Source: Bradyrhizobium sp. WBAH42 (GTDB lineage: Bacteria > Pseudomonadota > Alphaproteobacteria > Rhizobiales > Xanthobacteraceae). Taken from it: a stretch of DNA of 64,000 bases. The position numbers and the translations under genes were made by a program. Of the stretch, positions 50,471 through 60,049 are shown one piece after another (position 1 is the stretch's first letter; each line of letters starts with the position of its first letter). Location: positions 2,799,001 through 2,863,000 of the forward strand of contig NZ_CP036533.1 in the NCBI RefSeq assembly GCF_024585265.1, read 5' to 3'. A model generated the notes under the pieces. That model had not been told where the DNA came from, made no database searches, and saw nothing but the letters and a program-made list of their open reading frames with translations.

Positions 50471-52609
50471 TCAGCTTTCCGGAACGAGGAAGATCGCAGC
50501 GAGCGGCGGAATGGTGAGGCGGAGCTCGCCGCCCTCGGCCTGGACTTCGCCGATATTGCCGACATTGCTGCCGCCATAATGGGCGGAATCGGAGTTGAGC
50601 ACTTCCTTCCACTTGCCGCCGAAGGGCACGCGAACGCGATAGTTCTGGTAGACGTTGGGCGAGAAGTTGACGATGACGATACACCGCGCGTTCTCGTCGA
50701 ACCCCTTGCGTAGCCAGGCGAATACGTTGCGATTGGCATCGTCCGTGATCAGCCATTCGAAGCCGGCCTGCTCGCAATCCATCTGGTGCAGCGCCGGCAC
50801 CGCGCGGTAGAGCCGGTTAAGGTCGCGGATCAGGGCCTGGACGCCGGAATGGACCTTGTACTCGAGCAGGTGCCAGTCGAGCGACTGGTCGTGATTCCAT
50901 TCGCGGCTCTGTGCGATCTCCGCGCCCATGAACAAGAGCTTCTTGCCGGGATGGCCGAACATGAAGCTGTAATAGGCGCGCAAATTGGCAAAGCGCTGCC
51001 ACTCGTCGCCGGGCATGCGGCCGAGGATGGAGCGCTTGCCGTGCACGACCTCGTCATGCGACAGCGGCAGGATGAAGTTCTCCGAAAACGCATAGTGCAG
51101 GCCGAACAGGATCTCGCCGTGATGATGCTTGCGGTGAATCGGATCCTTGCTGATGTAGTTCAGCGTGTCGTGCATCCAGCCCATGTTCCATTTGTAGCCG
51201 AAGCCGAGCCCGCCGAACTCGACAGGGCGCGAGACCTGGGGCCAGGCGGTGGATTCCTCCGCGGCCGTGGTCGCCTGCGGGAAGCGGGCGAACATCTCCG
51301 TGTTGAAGCGGCGCAGGAAGTTGATCGCCTCGATGTTCTCGCGGCCGCCATATTGGTTCGGGATCCACGCGCCGGGCGGCCGGCTGTAGTCGAGATAGAG
51401 CATGGACGCGACCGCATCGACGCGCAGGCCGTCGATGGCATAACGCTCCATCCAGAACAGCGCGTTCGACACCAGGAAGTTCGTCACTTCGGTGCGGCCG
51501 TAGTTGTAGATCAGCGTGCCCCAGTCGAGGTGGCGGCCCTGCAGCGGGTTGGCGTGCTCGTAGAGCGCGGTGCCGTCGAAATGGCCGAGCCCGTGCGGGT
51601 CGTCCGGGAAGTGACCCGGCACCCAGTCGAGCAGCACGCCGATGCCTTCGCGGTGGCAGGCATCGATCAGTGCCGCAAAATCCTCGGGGCTGCCGAAGCG
51701 GCTGGTCGGCGCATAGAGGCCGGTCGGCTGATAGCCCCATGAGCCGTCGAACGGGTGCTCGCTCACGGGCAGGAATTCGAGATGGGTGAAGCCCATGTCG
51801 CGCGCATAGGCCGGCAGCTGCTCGGCAAGCTCGCGATAGGTCAGCCATTCATTGTTGCCTTTGCGCCGCCACGAGCCGAGATGAACCTCGTAGATCGACA
51901 TCGGTGCCGACATTGCATTGATGCCTTCGGGCGCCGGGCGCGGCCGCGGCAGATGCGCCTCGTCGAACACGATCGACGCCGTCTTCGGCCGCAACTCGCT
52001 GGCGAATGCCATCGGATCGGATTTCAGCGGCAGCAGATGACCATGCGGTCCGACGATCTCGAACTTGTAGTGATCGCCTGCCTTCGCATGCGGGATGAAC
52101 AATTCCCAATAGCCGTTGCCGCGCACCCGCATCGGATGGCGCCGACCGTCCCAGAAGTTGAAGTCGCCGACCACGGAGACGCGCCGCGCATTCGGCGCCA
52201 GCACGACGAAGCCGATGCCGTCGACGCCCTCGAGCCGCAAGGGGTGCGCGCCGAGCTTGTCGTAGAGGCGCTGATGGGTGCCTTCGCCGAGCAGGTAGAG
52301 GTCGAAATCGGTCAGGATCGGTGGAAAGCGGTAGGCATCCTCGAACTCGACGACGTTGCTGCCGAACTTGGCGCGCAGCTGGTAGTGCTTCGAGCCGTTG
52401 GGCAGGGCGCCGATGAACAGGCCGGAATCGTGGACGCGGTCGAGCGGCGCGACCTCGCCATGGTCGCCGACCGCCTCGACATTGGTGGCCTCGGGCAGGA
52501 ATGCGCGGACCACGCTTTTGCCACCCTCGGGATGCAGCCCGAGATAGTGGAAGGGGTCGGAGTGGCGGCCCTCGATGATCGCGTAGGCTTCGGCAGGCAG
52601 TTTAGGCAT
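50471..52609 (-). CDS. glgB: 1,4-alpha-glucan branching enzyme
   Basis: GlgB makes alpha-1,6 branches in glycogen. From the ATG at 52609 the protein has 712 residues. The N-terminal CBM48 modules ([13 protein letters not shown] and [18 protein letters not shown]) precede a GH13 barrel with the nucleophile in [18 protein letters not shown], Glu in [13 protein letters not shown] and [12 protein letters not shown]. The start lies 8 bases inside the end of treS. A GTG at 52627 is possible but would overlap more. All catalytic residues look intact. Confidence 0.96.
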   Translation of the reverse strand: MPKLPAEAYAIIEGRHSDPFHYLGLHPEGGKSVVRAFLPEATNVEAVGDHGEVAPLDRVHDSGLFIGALPNGSKHYQLRAKFGSNVVEFEDAYRFPPILTDFDLYLLGEGTHQRLYDKLGAHPLRLEGVDGIGFVVLAPNARRVSVVGDFNFWDGRRHPMRVRGNGYWELFIPHAKAGDHYKFEIVGPHGHLLPLKSDPMAFASELRPKTASIVFDEAHLPRPRPAPEGINAMSAPMSIYEVHLGSWRRKGNNEWLTYRELAEQLPAYARDMGFTHLEFLPVSEHPFDGSWGYQPTGLYAPTSRFGSPEDFAALIDACHREGIGVLLDWVPGHFPDDPHGLGHFDGTALYEHANPLQGRHLDWGTLIYNYGRTEVTNFLVSNALFWMERYAIDGLRVDAVASMLYLDYSRPPGAWIPNQYGGRENIEAINFLRRFNTEMFARFPQATTAAEESTAWPQVSRPVEFGGLGFGYKWNMGWMHDTLNYISKDPIHRKHHHGEILFGLHYAFSENFILPLSHDEVVHGKRSILGRMPGDEWQRFANLRAYYSFMFGHPGKKLLFMGAEIAQSREWNHDQSLDWHLLEYKVHSGVQALIRDLNRLYRAVPALHQMDCEQAGFEWLITDDANRNVFAWLRKGFDENARCIVIVNFSPNVYQNYRVRVPFGGKWKEVLNSDSAHYGGSNVGNIGEVQAEGGELRLTIPPLAAIFLVPES

Positions 52610-55600
52610 GGGCTTCGCTCTCGGCACTGGACAGAATGCGAAGCAGTCCGGTCAGCGGCGCATGGAGCCCCTCAGGCCGGTGGGACAGCTCGTACTCTAC
52701 GTCGTGGAACGCTCGATCTAGCAGGAAAAATTTCAACAGGCCTTCCGCGCAGGACCGATCCTCCGGCCACAGCCTCCGGTCGGTCATGGCTTCGCGGTAG
52801 GCGGACAGGAAGGTCGCGGTGGCGCGCTCGCGCCATTCGTCGAGCGCGGCCGCGAGCCGGTCCTGCTCGTCGGAGGCGCCCGTGAGCGCGCGGCCTAGCG
52901 CCGCGTTCACGGAAAGGTTGATGGAATGGATCAGGCCGGCGACGTCGCGGGCGGCCGGCGCCTTGCGGCGCTTGTTGGCCAGCGGCACACGCGGATCGCC
53001 GTCGAAGTCGATGATGAAGATATCGTCCTTCACGATCAGAGTTTGCCCGAGCCGGAAGTCGCCATGATGACGGATGTTCAACCCGCCGATGTCGGATGGC
53101 AAGAGCGCATTCAGGCCGTCGAACAGGCTACGGCGTGCGGCGACGAGCCGGTCGATCAGGGGCCGGTCCGCCTCCCGCAGCCCGTCGCGGCTGTCGGCCA
53201 GCCGCTCGAGAACCCGCTCGGCACGCGCCTTGAGGTCGGAGAGCCAGGTCCTGATCTGGGCCGGCTCGATCGGCACGGGCGCGAGATCGTCGGGCTTTGC
53301 CGCGGCGAGCGCGACGTGCAGCTCGGCGAGCCGCCGGCCGATCTGCGCGATGAAATGCAGATACGGCGCCTGCTCCTGGGTTTCGCGCGGCATCTCATCG
53401 GCCGGTGCCAGGCGCTGCTCGTCGACATAGCGATCGAGATACCCAGTCGTCACGGTCCAGCCGTCGCCCTGGTTTTCGACATAGGCATGGAGCACGCCGA
53501 GCGCGCTGCGCTGGTTATTGTCGACAAGCTCGACGCTGCCGAGCAGCGCCGGCGTGTTGGCGAAGCGAGCGACCTCGGTGAGATAGCGGCCGATCTCGAT
53601 CTCGGGGCTGACGCCGCTTTCGAGCCGGCGATAGATCTTGGCGACGTACTTGTTGTCGACCAGCGCGGTGCTGTTCGATTGCTCGATGGCGCGGATGCGT
53701 TCGGGCTCCTTGATGGTGTAGTCGGCGAACCGGCTGGTCGCCTTGAACTCCAGCCGCAGATTGTTCTCCTCCACCACCAGGTTTTGCGACAGGCCCCGCA
53801 GGAACAGGCCGATGAAGATCTGCTCGGTCGCGACGTCGAGCAGCGTGCCCTCTCGCGCACCCTGGCGCACGGCGGCGAGCGCCTTCGGGTTGAAGCGTTC
53901 GCGGTCGAAGCGCACCCACTCGATCTGCATCGGCATCACGTAGCGCGTGGTGACGTCGTTCCGCGTCGTCTCGAAGAACGCGATCCAGGGTCTGTTGTCG
54001 CCGATGTCGCTGAACGGTACCGCTGAGGTGAGCGTGGCCTTGATCTGCTTGGGATTGTGCTCCGGATACCAGCGCGTCCGCGACAGGAAGCCCGGCAGCA
54101 CGTCGCGCTCGAACACCCCGCGCTCGCGGGCGAGCGAGACCCAGTTCGAATTCACCGGCACCACCAGCGTCTCGAATTCCGGCACTGCGCGCGGAATCAC
54201 CGGCTCCGACTTGTCGCGCTCCTGAAGCTGGAACCAGTAGAAGCCGTAGGGCCCCAGCGTGATCATGTAGGGCAATTCGCCGATCGCGGGAAAGCGCGTG
54301 CGGCCGAGCATTTCCTGCGGAATGCGATCCTTCCACGGCGACAGGTCGAGCTCGGTGGCCTGCGCGGCGCGCGACAGATTGGCGACGCAGAGGATCACCT
54401 CGTCGCGGTATTGCCGGACATAGGCCAGCACGGCGCGATTGGCCGGGCGGATGAAGGTCATGGTGCCGCGTCCGAAGGCGAGCGTCGACTTGCGCACCGA
54501 GATCAGCCGCTTGGTGGCGCTGAGCAGCGAGGACAGGCTGCGCGACTGCGCCTCGACGTTCACGGATTCATAGCCGTAGACCGGGTCCATGATCAGGGGC
54601 GCGTAGAGCCGGGCTGGGTCGCAGCGCGAGAAGCCGCCGTTGCGGTCCGGGCTCCATTGCATCGGCGTGCGCACGCCGTTGCGATCGCCGAGATAGATGT
54701 TGTCGCCCATTCCGATCTCGTCGCCGTAATAGATGATCGGCGTGCCCGGGAACGACAGCAGCAGCGAGTTCATCAGCTCGATCTTGCGCCGGTCGTTGTC
54801 CATCAGCGGCGCAAGGCGGCGGCGGATGCCGACATTTATGCGCGCGCGGGGATCGTTGGCGTAGGTGGTCCAGAGATAGTCGCGCTCGACGTCGGTAACC
54901 ATCTCCAGCGTGAGCTCGTCGTGATTGCGCAGGAACAGCGCCCATTGGCAGCTCGCCGGGATATCAGGCGTCTGGCGCAGGATGTCGGTGATCGGGAAGC
55001 GGTCCTCCTGCGCGATCGCCATGTAGATGCGCGGCATCAGCGGGAAGTGATAGGCCATGTGGCATTCGTCGCCACGGCCGAAATATTCCTGCACGTCCTC
55101 CGGCCATTGATTGGCCTCGGCCAGCAGCAGCTTGCCCTTGGAATATGCGTCCAGCTCCTGGCGCAGCCGCTTGATGATCGCATGGGTCTCGGGCAGGTTC
55201 TCGTTCGAGGTGCCCTCGCGCTCGCACAGATACGGAATCGCATCGAGCCGGAAACCGTCGACACCGGCATCGAGCCAGCGCTTCATCACCTGGATGATGG
55301 CGCTGACCACGCGCGGATTGTCGAAATTGAGGTCTGGCTGGTGCGAGAAGAAGCGGTGCCAATAGAACGCGCCGGCCTCGGGATCCCAGGTCCAGTTCGA
55401 CTTCTCGGTGTCGGTGAAGATGATGCGCGTGCCCTGGTACTTCTGGTCGGTGTCGCTCCAGACATACCAGTTGCGGGCGCTGGAGCCCGGATGGCTGCGC
55501 CGCGCGCGCTTGAACCATTTGTGCTGGTCCGAGGTGTGGTTGACGACGAGCTCGGTGATGACGCGCAGGCCGCGCTTCTGTGCCTCCTGGATGAAGCGCT

Positions 55601-55895
55601 TGAAGTCCTTCATCGTCCCGAAATCGGGATTGACCGCGCCGTAATCGCCGATGTCATAGCCGTCGTCGCGGCCGGGCGAGGGATAGAACGGCAGCAGCCA
55701 CAGCGCCGTGACGCCGAGCTCCTGCAGATAGGGCAGCCTCTCGGTCAGCCCGGCGAAGTCGCCGATGCCGTCATTGTTGCTGTCGGCGAAGGCCTTGACG
55801 TGGAGCTGGTAGATGATCGCGTCCTTGTACCAGAGCTCATCCACGACCTCGGCAGCCTCAACCTTCTTGGTATCGACGGAAGACAGAACATTCAT
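52602..55895 (-). CDS. treS: Trehalose synthase fused to maltokinase (TreS-Mak)
   Basis: The N-terminal half isomerises trehalose and maltose. It has GH13 features [17 protein letters not shown], the nucleophile in [10 protein letters not shown], Glu in [12 protein letters not shown] and [12 protein letters not shown]. The C-terminal half (from about residue 600) is a kinase-like domain that phosphorylates maltose to maltose-1-phosphate. Its HGDFRLGQ catalytic loop and IDFDGDPR metal loop are both complete. At 1097 residues it is a full-length fusion. It starts 11 bases after the GlgE-like gene. Its product would be the natural substrate of GlgE. Confidence 0.94.
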   Translation of the reverse strand: MNVLSSVDTKKVEAAEVVDELWYKDAIIYQLHVKAFADSNNDGIGDFAGLTERLPYLQELGVTALWLLPFYPSPGRDDGYDIGDYGAVNPDFGTMKDFKRFIQEAQKRGLRVITELVVNHTSDQHKWFKRARRSHPGSSARNWYVWSDTDQKYQGTRIIFTDTEKSNWTWDPEAGAFYWHRFFSHQPDLNFDNPRVVSAIIQVMKRWLDAGVDGFRLDAIPYLCEREGTSNENLPETHAIIKRLRQELDAYSKGKLLLAEANQWPEDVQEYFGRGDECHMAYHFPLMPRIYMAIAQEDRFPITDILRQTPDIPASCQWALFLRNHDELTLEMVTDVERDYLWTTYANDPRARINVGIRRRLAPLMDNDRRKIELMNSLLLSFPGTPIIYYGDEIGMGDNIYLGDRNGVRTPMQWSPDRNGGFSRCDPARLYAPLIMDPVYGYESVNVEAQSRSLSSLLSATKRLISVRKSTLAFGRGTMTFIRPANRAVLAYVRQYRDEVILCVANLSRAAQATELDLSPWKDRIPQEMLGRTRFPAIGELPYMITLGPYGFYWFQLQERDKSEPVIPRAVPEFETLVVPVNSNWVSLARERGVFERDVLPGFLSRTRWYPEHNPKQIKATLTSAVPFSDIGDNRPWIAFFETTRNDVTTRYVMPMQIEWVRFDRERFNPKALAAVRQGAREGTLLDVATEQIFIGLFLRGLSQNLVVEENNLRLEFKATSRFADYTIKEPERIRAIEQSNSTALVDNKYVAKIYRRLESGVSPEIEIGRYLTEVARFANTPALLGSVELVDNNQRSALGVLHAYVENQGDGWTVTTGYLDRYVDEQRLAPADEMPRETQEQAPYLHFIAQIGRRLAELHVALAAAKPDDLAPVPIEPAQIRTWLSDLKARAERVLERLADSRDGLREADRPLIDRLVAARRSLFDGLNALLPSDIGGLNIRHHGDFRLGQTLIVKDDIFIIDFDGDPRVPLANKRRKAPAARDVAGLIHSINLSVNAALGRALTGASDEQDRLAAALDEWRERATATFLSAYREAMTDRRLWPEDRSCAEGLLKFFLLDRAFHDVEYELSHRPEGLHAPLTGLLRILSSAESEAHA

Positions 55896-55906
55896 GGCGT
55901 GACCCC

Positions 55907-57853
55907 TTACGCCAGGCAGCGGAACAGAAGTGCCGGATCGCGGTCGGGATCGATACGCAACTTGATGCCGCCCCATTCGATGCGGGATTGTTCGCCGGTG
56001 AGCAGGTTTTCGAGTGTCGTCACATGGTGACGCCGTCCGCCGACGTCAACGGTGAGATCACCGAGCGGCAGCCAGCATTCACGGACATGGCGCGCCAGCG
56101 CGATCACGACGACGACAATGTTGGCCGGATCGGCTGCCTCCTTGACGAAGGCGATGGTCTCGCCGTCCTCGATGGCGATAAAGCGCAAATTCGCGGTCTG
56201 CTGAAGCGCCGCGTTGTCGTTGCGGATGCGGTTGAGCGCCGCGATGTAGGGCTTGATGTTGCCGGGTCTGTCCCAGTCGCGCTGCCTGATCTGGTACTTC
56301 TCGGAATCCAGATATTCTTCGCGGCCGGGAATGGCGTCATGCTCCAGCAGCTCGAATCCGCTGTAGATGCCGTAATTGCCTGACAGCGTCGCCGCCAGCG
56401 CGACGCGCGACTTGAAGGCCCAGGCCTCTCCGCTCTGGAGGTGAAAGGGCAACAGGTCAGGCGTGTTGACGAACATGTGCGGACGATAGAAATCGCGCTC
56501 GGGATAGCGCGTCAGCTCGCCGAGATATTGCTGCAGCTCCCACCTCTCTGTGCGCCAGGGAAAGTACGTGAAGGACTGCGCGAAGCCGAGCTTGGCGAGA
56601 CCCTTCATCAGCTTTGGCCGTGCATAGGTCTTGGAGAACAGGATCACGGCGGGATGACGGCGGCTTATGTCGCGGATCAGCCACTCCCAGAACGCAAGCG
56701 GCGCGGTGTCGTGATTGTCGATGGCGAAGATGGTCACGCCCTTGTCGATCCAGAACAGCATGGCATCGCGAAACGCGTTCCAAAGCCCGACGCGATCCAC
56801 CGAATTGAAATCGGGGATGACGATGTCGGAATAGGGGCCGTCCGCCGCCTTCACCGAGCGGTCGGGCCGCCATTTGAACCATTCCGGATGCTGCGACAGC
56901 CAGGGATGATCCGGCGAGCACTGCACCGCGAAGTCCAGCGCAAGCTCGATCCCATACTCGAGACAGGTGGCGACCAGCGCGCGGAAGTCCTCGATCGTGC
57001 CGAGCTCCGGATGCAGCGCGTCGTGGCCGCCCTCGGCCGAGCCGATCGCATAGGGCGAGCCGGGATCGCCTTCACCGGCCACCGGCGCGTTGTTGCGACC
57101 CTTGCGGCTGGTCTTGCCGATGGGGTGGATCGGCGTGAAGTAGAGCACGTCAAAGCCCATCGCGGCGATGTCGGGAACGCGCGCGATGCAGTCGCGCAGC
57201 GTGCCATGCCGGCCCGGCCATGCGCCCTGGCTGCGCGGCATCATCTGATACCAGGCGCTGAAGCGCGCCTTGTCGCGGTCCGCGGTCAGCGGAAAGAATG
57301 GCGAGCGCGTCAGGTCCGGCCGCGACTGGCTCTCGGCCATGGCTTCGCCGAGCTCGGTCGCGAGCAGCGAGGTGATGTCGCCGTTCCTCAAATAGTCCTC
57401 GCACTGCCTGATGATGATCGCTGCGGCGTCCTGCTGCGCGCCATGCGCCTTGGTCAAAAGGCCGGCGCCCTCGATCGCATCGAGGCTGACATCGGCCCCG
57501 GTGCGCCGTTTTCGCGTGACGGCGTGCGACCAGGTGGCGAACTCGTCGGTCCAGGCTTCGATCGCGTAGACATATTGGCCGGGCTCGGGGGGCGTGAACG
57601 CGCCGGACCAGCGGTCATTGCCGTGATGGGTCATCGGCTCGCTCCGCCATTCGCGCTCCTGCTCTCCTCGCCAGATCAGCGCGGCTGATATCACGGCCTC
57701 GCCATCGCGGTAGATGTCGGCCCAGACCTCGATCCGTTCTCCCGCGATCCGCTTCACGGCGAAACGGCCGCCGTCGATCGCGGGATAAACGTCCTCGATC
57801 AGGAAAGCGCTGCCGGCCGCGGCACTTTCGACAGTTTGAATTGTCTTGTTCAC
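55907..57853 (-). CDS. GlgE-like maltosyltransferase homologue with altered catalytic residues
   Basis: From the GTG at 57853 the protein has 648 residues and the GlgE layout: an N-domain (IEDVYPAIDGGRFAVKR), the barrel with FTPIHPIGKTSRKGRNN, and a C-domain. Motif positions match GlgE closely. However, the nucleophile-site strand reads FAIDNHDTAPL: D379 is kept, but the invariant Arg two residues before is Ala377. The acid/base Glu, expected 29 residues later in an EAFTRP-type motif, is K408 in SKTYARP. The third carboxylate, D466 in NTPDLLP, is kept. It therefore probably cannot act as a normal maltosyltransferase. The GTG fits with the promoter upstream; earlier starts, up to 58045, would lie upstream of that promoter. 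Confidence 0.8.
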   Translation of the reverse strand: MNKTIQTVESAAAGSAFLIEDVYPAIDGGRFAVKRIAGERIEVWADIYRDGEAVISAALIWRGEQEREWRSEPMTHHGNDRWSGAFTPPEPGQYVYAIEAWTDEFATWSHAVTRKRRTGADVSLDAIEGAGLLTKAHGAQQDAAAIIIRQCEDYLRNGDITSLLATELGEAMAESQSRPDLTRSPFFPLTADRDKARFSAWYQMMPRSQGAWPGRHGTLRDCIARVPDIAAMGFDVLYFTPIHPIGKTSRKGRNNAPVAGEGDPGSPYAIGSAEGGHDALHPELGTIEDFRALVATCLEYGIELALDFAVQCSPDHPWLSQHPEWFKWRPDRSVKAADGPYSDIVIPDFNSVDRVGLWNAFRDAMLFWIDKGVTIFAIDNHDTAPLAFWEWLIRDISRRHPAVILFSKTYARPKLMKGLAKLGFAQSFTYFPWRTERWELQQYLGELTRYPERDFYRPHMFVNTPDLLPFHLQSGEAWAFKSRVALAATLSGNYGIYSGFELLEHDAIPGREEYLDSEKYQIRQRDWDRPGNIKPYIAALNRIRNDNAALQQTANLRFIAIEDGETIAFVKEAADPANIVVVVIALARHVRECWLPLGDLTVDVGGRRHHVTTLENLLTGEQSRIEWGGIKLRIDPDRDPALLFRCLA

Positions 57854-57923
57854 GGTGATGCCATTGACAAGAAAGCAGGAGCCCGTTTCCCTTGGCGGGA
57901 ACCCACGCTTGGTACCATTATAG

Positions 57924-57949
57924 AAAGCCGCTTGTGTGTCATTGGTTCC
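57924..57949 (-). promoter_or_regulatory. EcfG-like promoter for the trehalose/glycogen operon
   Basis: GGAAC (57949-57945, minus strand) is followed after 17 bases by CTTT (57927-57924), near the GGAAC-N16/17-CGTT stress-sigma pattern. A TATAAT (57922-57917) overlaps and could serve the housekeeping sigma. The GGAAC is one arm of a GTTCCC-TC-GGGAAC palindrome shared with the opposite promoter. Confidence 0.45.
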
Positions 57950-57953
57950 CTCG

Positions 57954-57979
57954 GGAACGGCAAGCGCAGTTTGCGAGTT
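57954..57979 (+). promoter_or_regulatory. EcfG-like promoter for malQ
   Basis: GGAAC at 57954-57958 is followed after 17 bases by AGTT at 57976-57979. It is the other arm of the palindrome at 57945-57958 and would start a transcript about 70 bases before the malQ ATG. Confidence 0.42.
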
Positions 57980-58057
57980 ACCCCTGACTAACCTCTTCCG
58001 TGATCTCGTTAAAATCGATGCCCCCGGCCAAACCATGGCCTGCAAGCTGCGTGCCGA

Positions 58058-60019
58058 ATGGATCTTTTAGCTCAAGCCCGGATCAAGGGCGTTCAATCCG
58101 AATTCATCGATGCCCTCGGCAAGCTGCGGGTCACCGCGCCCGAGGCCCTCAAATCCATCCTCGACGCCCTGCCGGAGAAGCGGGTCTATCGCTTCGTCAG
58201 CGGGCCGGTCGTGGTGCGTGCCCTCGGACATCCGCGCACGGAATTAGCCTCGATCGGCGCCCCGCCGCTGCAATGGAAAATTTCCGGCAACGGCAATGTG
58301 ATCGCGGCAGGCGAGACGCGCGAGCCCGTGATCGCCTGGCCCGCCGGCCTGGCGCTCGGCTATCACCGCCTGACGCTGACCGATGCCGAAGGTGCCAGCG
58401 AAGACGTGCCGATGATCGTGGCGCCCGAACGCTGCTTCGGCGGCGATTTCGATCGCGGCTGGCTGCTCGCCGTGCAGCTCTACAGCGTCCGCTCCGGCCG
58501 CAATTGGGGCATCGGCGATTTCACCGATCTCGCCGGCCTGGTCCGGCTCGCCAAGCAGCTCGGGGCCGACGGCGTCGGGCTCAATCCGCTGCATGTCCTG
58601 TTCGACGACCATCCGGCCGATTGCAGCCCCTATTCGCCGAACAGTCGGCTGTTCCTCAACCCGCTCTATATCGACGTCGAGGCGATACCTGAATTCTCGG
58701 CCGACCTCGTGCCCGACGCGGCCGCGACGGCCGCCCGTCTGCGCGAGGGCGATCGCGTCCCTTATACCGACATGGCGGCGCTGAAATGGCTGGGCCTGCG
58801 CGCGGCCTTCGACAGCTTTACGAAGAGCGCGAGCGGCGTCCGTCGCAATCAGTTCGATGCCTTCCGTGCAGAGCGCGCGCCGCTGTTGTCCCGCTTTGCC
58901 TGTTTCGAGGTGCTGCGACATCGCTTCACCACGCCCTGGTGGGAATGGCCGCAAGAGTGGCAGCAGCCGGATGAGGCGAAATTCGCCGAGCTGCGCAACG
59001 GTCCCGACAGGCGCGAGGTCGAGTTCGTCGAATTCGTGCAATGGACGGCCGACAGCCAGCTGCATGCGGCCAAGGAGCTCGCCAGCCAGCTCGGCATGCG
59101 CGTCGGGCTCTATCTCGACGTTGCCGTCGGCGTGCAGTCCAACGGCTTCGATGCCTGGAACGAGCAGACGGCGATCTCGCGTCATCTCGCGGTCGGCGCG
59201 CCGCCCGACGTGCTCAATACCATCGGCCAGGATTGGGGCCTTGCCGGCTTCAACGCCGGTGGGCTGGAAGCGCAGTCCTTCGTTCCCTTCGCCGACATGC
59301 TCGCGGCCTCGATGCGTCATGCCGGCGCCATCAGGCTCGATCACGTGCTCGGCCTGAAACGGCTTTATCTCGTGCCGCGCGGCTTCAAGCCCGACAACGG
59401 CGCCTATGTGCAGATGCCGTTCGAGGCGCTATTGGCTGCCGTGGCGCGCGAGAGCGCGGCCCATAAATGCATCGTGATCGGCGAGGACCTCGGCACCGTG
59501 CCGGAAGGTTTCCGCGAGATGATGCAGGATTTCGGCATCTGGTCCTATCTCGTCATGATGTTCGAGCGCGACGATGCCGGACATTTCCGCAATGTCGACC
59601 ATTACCGGCCCAATGCGCTGGTGACGCTGAACACGCATGACCTGTCGACCTATGCCGGCTGGCGCTCCTTCAGCGATCTCAGGATGAAGCGCTCGCTCGG
59701 GCTCGATCCCGGCGAGAACGACCAGGCGCGCTGGGATGCGCTCGGCAGGCTCGACGAGATTCTGGGCCAGAACGGCATCAACGCCAACGATGTGTACTCC
59801 GTGCTCGCGTTCCTCTCGCGCACGCCCTCGCGGCTGCTTGCGGTGTCGCTGGAGGATCTGCTGGGCGTGATCGACCAGCCCAACATCCCCGGCACGATCG
59901 ACGAGCATCCGAACTGGCGGCAGCGCCTTCCGGTCGCGCTCGACGAGATCGCGTCCAAGATCGATCTCGCAGCCTTGAAGGCCGCGACACGGGAACGTTC
60001 ATTGCCCGGCGGGAGTTGA
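58058..60019 (+). CDS. malQ: 4-alpha-glucanotransferase (amylomaltase)
   Basis: MalQ transfers glucan segments between maltodextrins. The 653-residue GH77 protein has an N-terminal extension domain (about 130 residues) before the barrel, as in many bacterial MalQ proteins. It then shows LYSVRSGRNWGIGDFTDL, DHPADCSPYSPNSR, the nucleophile in IRLDHVLGLKRLYLVPRG, the Glu in IVIGEDLGTVP and TLNTHDLSTYAGW. It is divergent from the GlgE-like gene and 30 bases before the GH15 gene, probably co-transcribed with it. Confidence 0.95.
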   Translation: MDLLAQARIKGVQSEFIDALGKLRVTAPEALKSILDALPEKRVYRFVSGPVVVRALGHPRTELASIGAPPLQWKISGNGNVIAAGETREPVIAWPAGLALGYHRLTLTDAEGASEDVPMIVAPERCFGGDFDRGWLLAVQLYSVRSGRNWGIGDFTDLAGLVRLAKQLGADGVGLNPLHVLFDDHPADCSPYSPNSRLFLNPLYIDVEAIPEFSADLVPDAAATAARLREGDRVPYTDMAALKWLGLRAAFDSFTKSASGVRRNQFDAFRAERAPLLSRFACFEVLRHRFTTPWWEWPQEWQQPDEAKFAELRNGPDRREVEFVEFVQWTADSQLHAAKELASQLGMRVGLYLDVAVGVQSNGFDAWNEQTAISRHLAVGAPPDVLNTIGQDWGLAGFNAGGLEAQSFVPFADMLAASMRHAGAIRLDHVLGLKRLYLVPRGFKPDNGAYVQMPFEALLAAVARESAAHKCIVIGEDLGTVPEGFREMMQDFGIWSYLVMMFERDDAGHFRNVDHYRPNALVTLNTHDLSTYAGWRSFSDLRMKRSLGLDPGENDQARWDALGRLDEILGQNGINANDVYSVLAFLSRTPSRLLAVSLEDLLGVIDQPNIPGTIDEHPNWRQRLPVALDEIASKIDLAALKAATRERSLPGGS

Positions 60020-60049
60020 ACGGCCGGGCATTGCTAGGCTCGCACGACA

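Noticed and set aside
57854..58045. An N-terminal extension of the GlgE-like protein up to 58045
   Set aside because: It would begin upstream of the predicted promoter and nearly reach the malQ start; GlgE proteins normally begin close to the IEDVYP segment.
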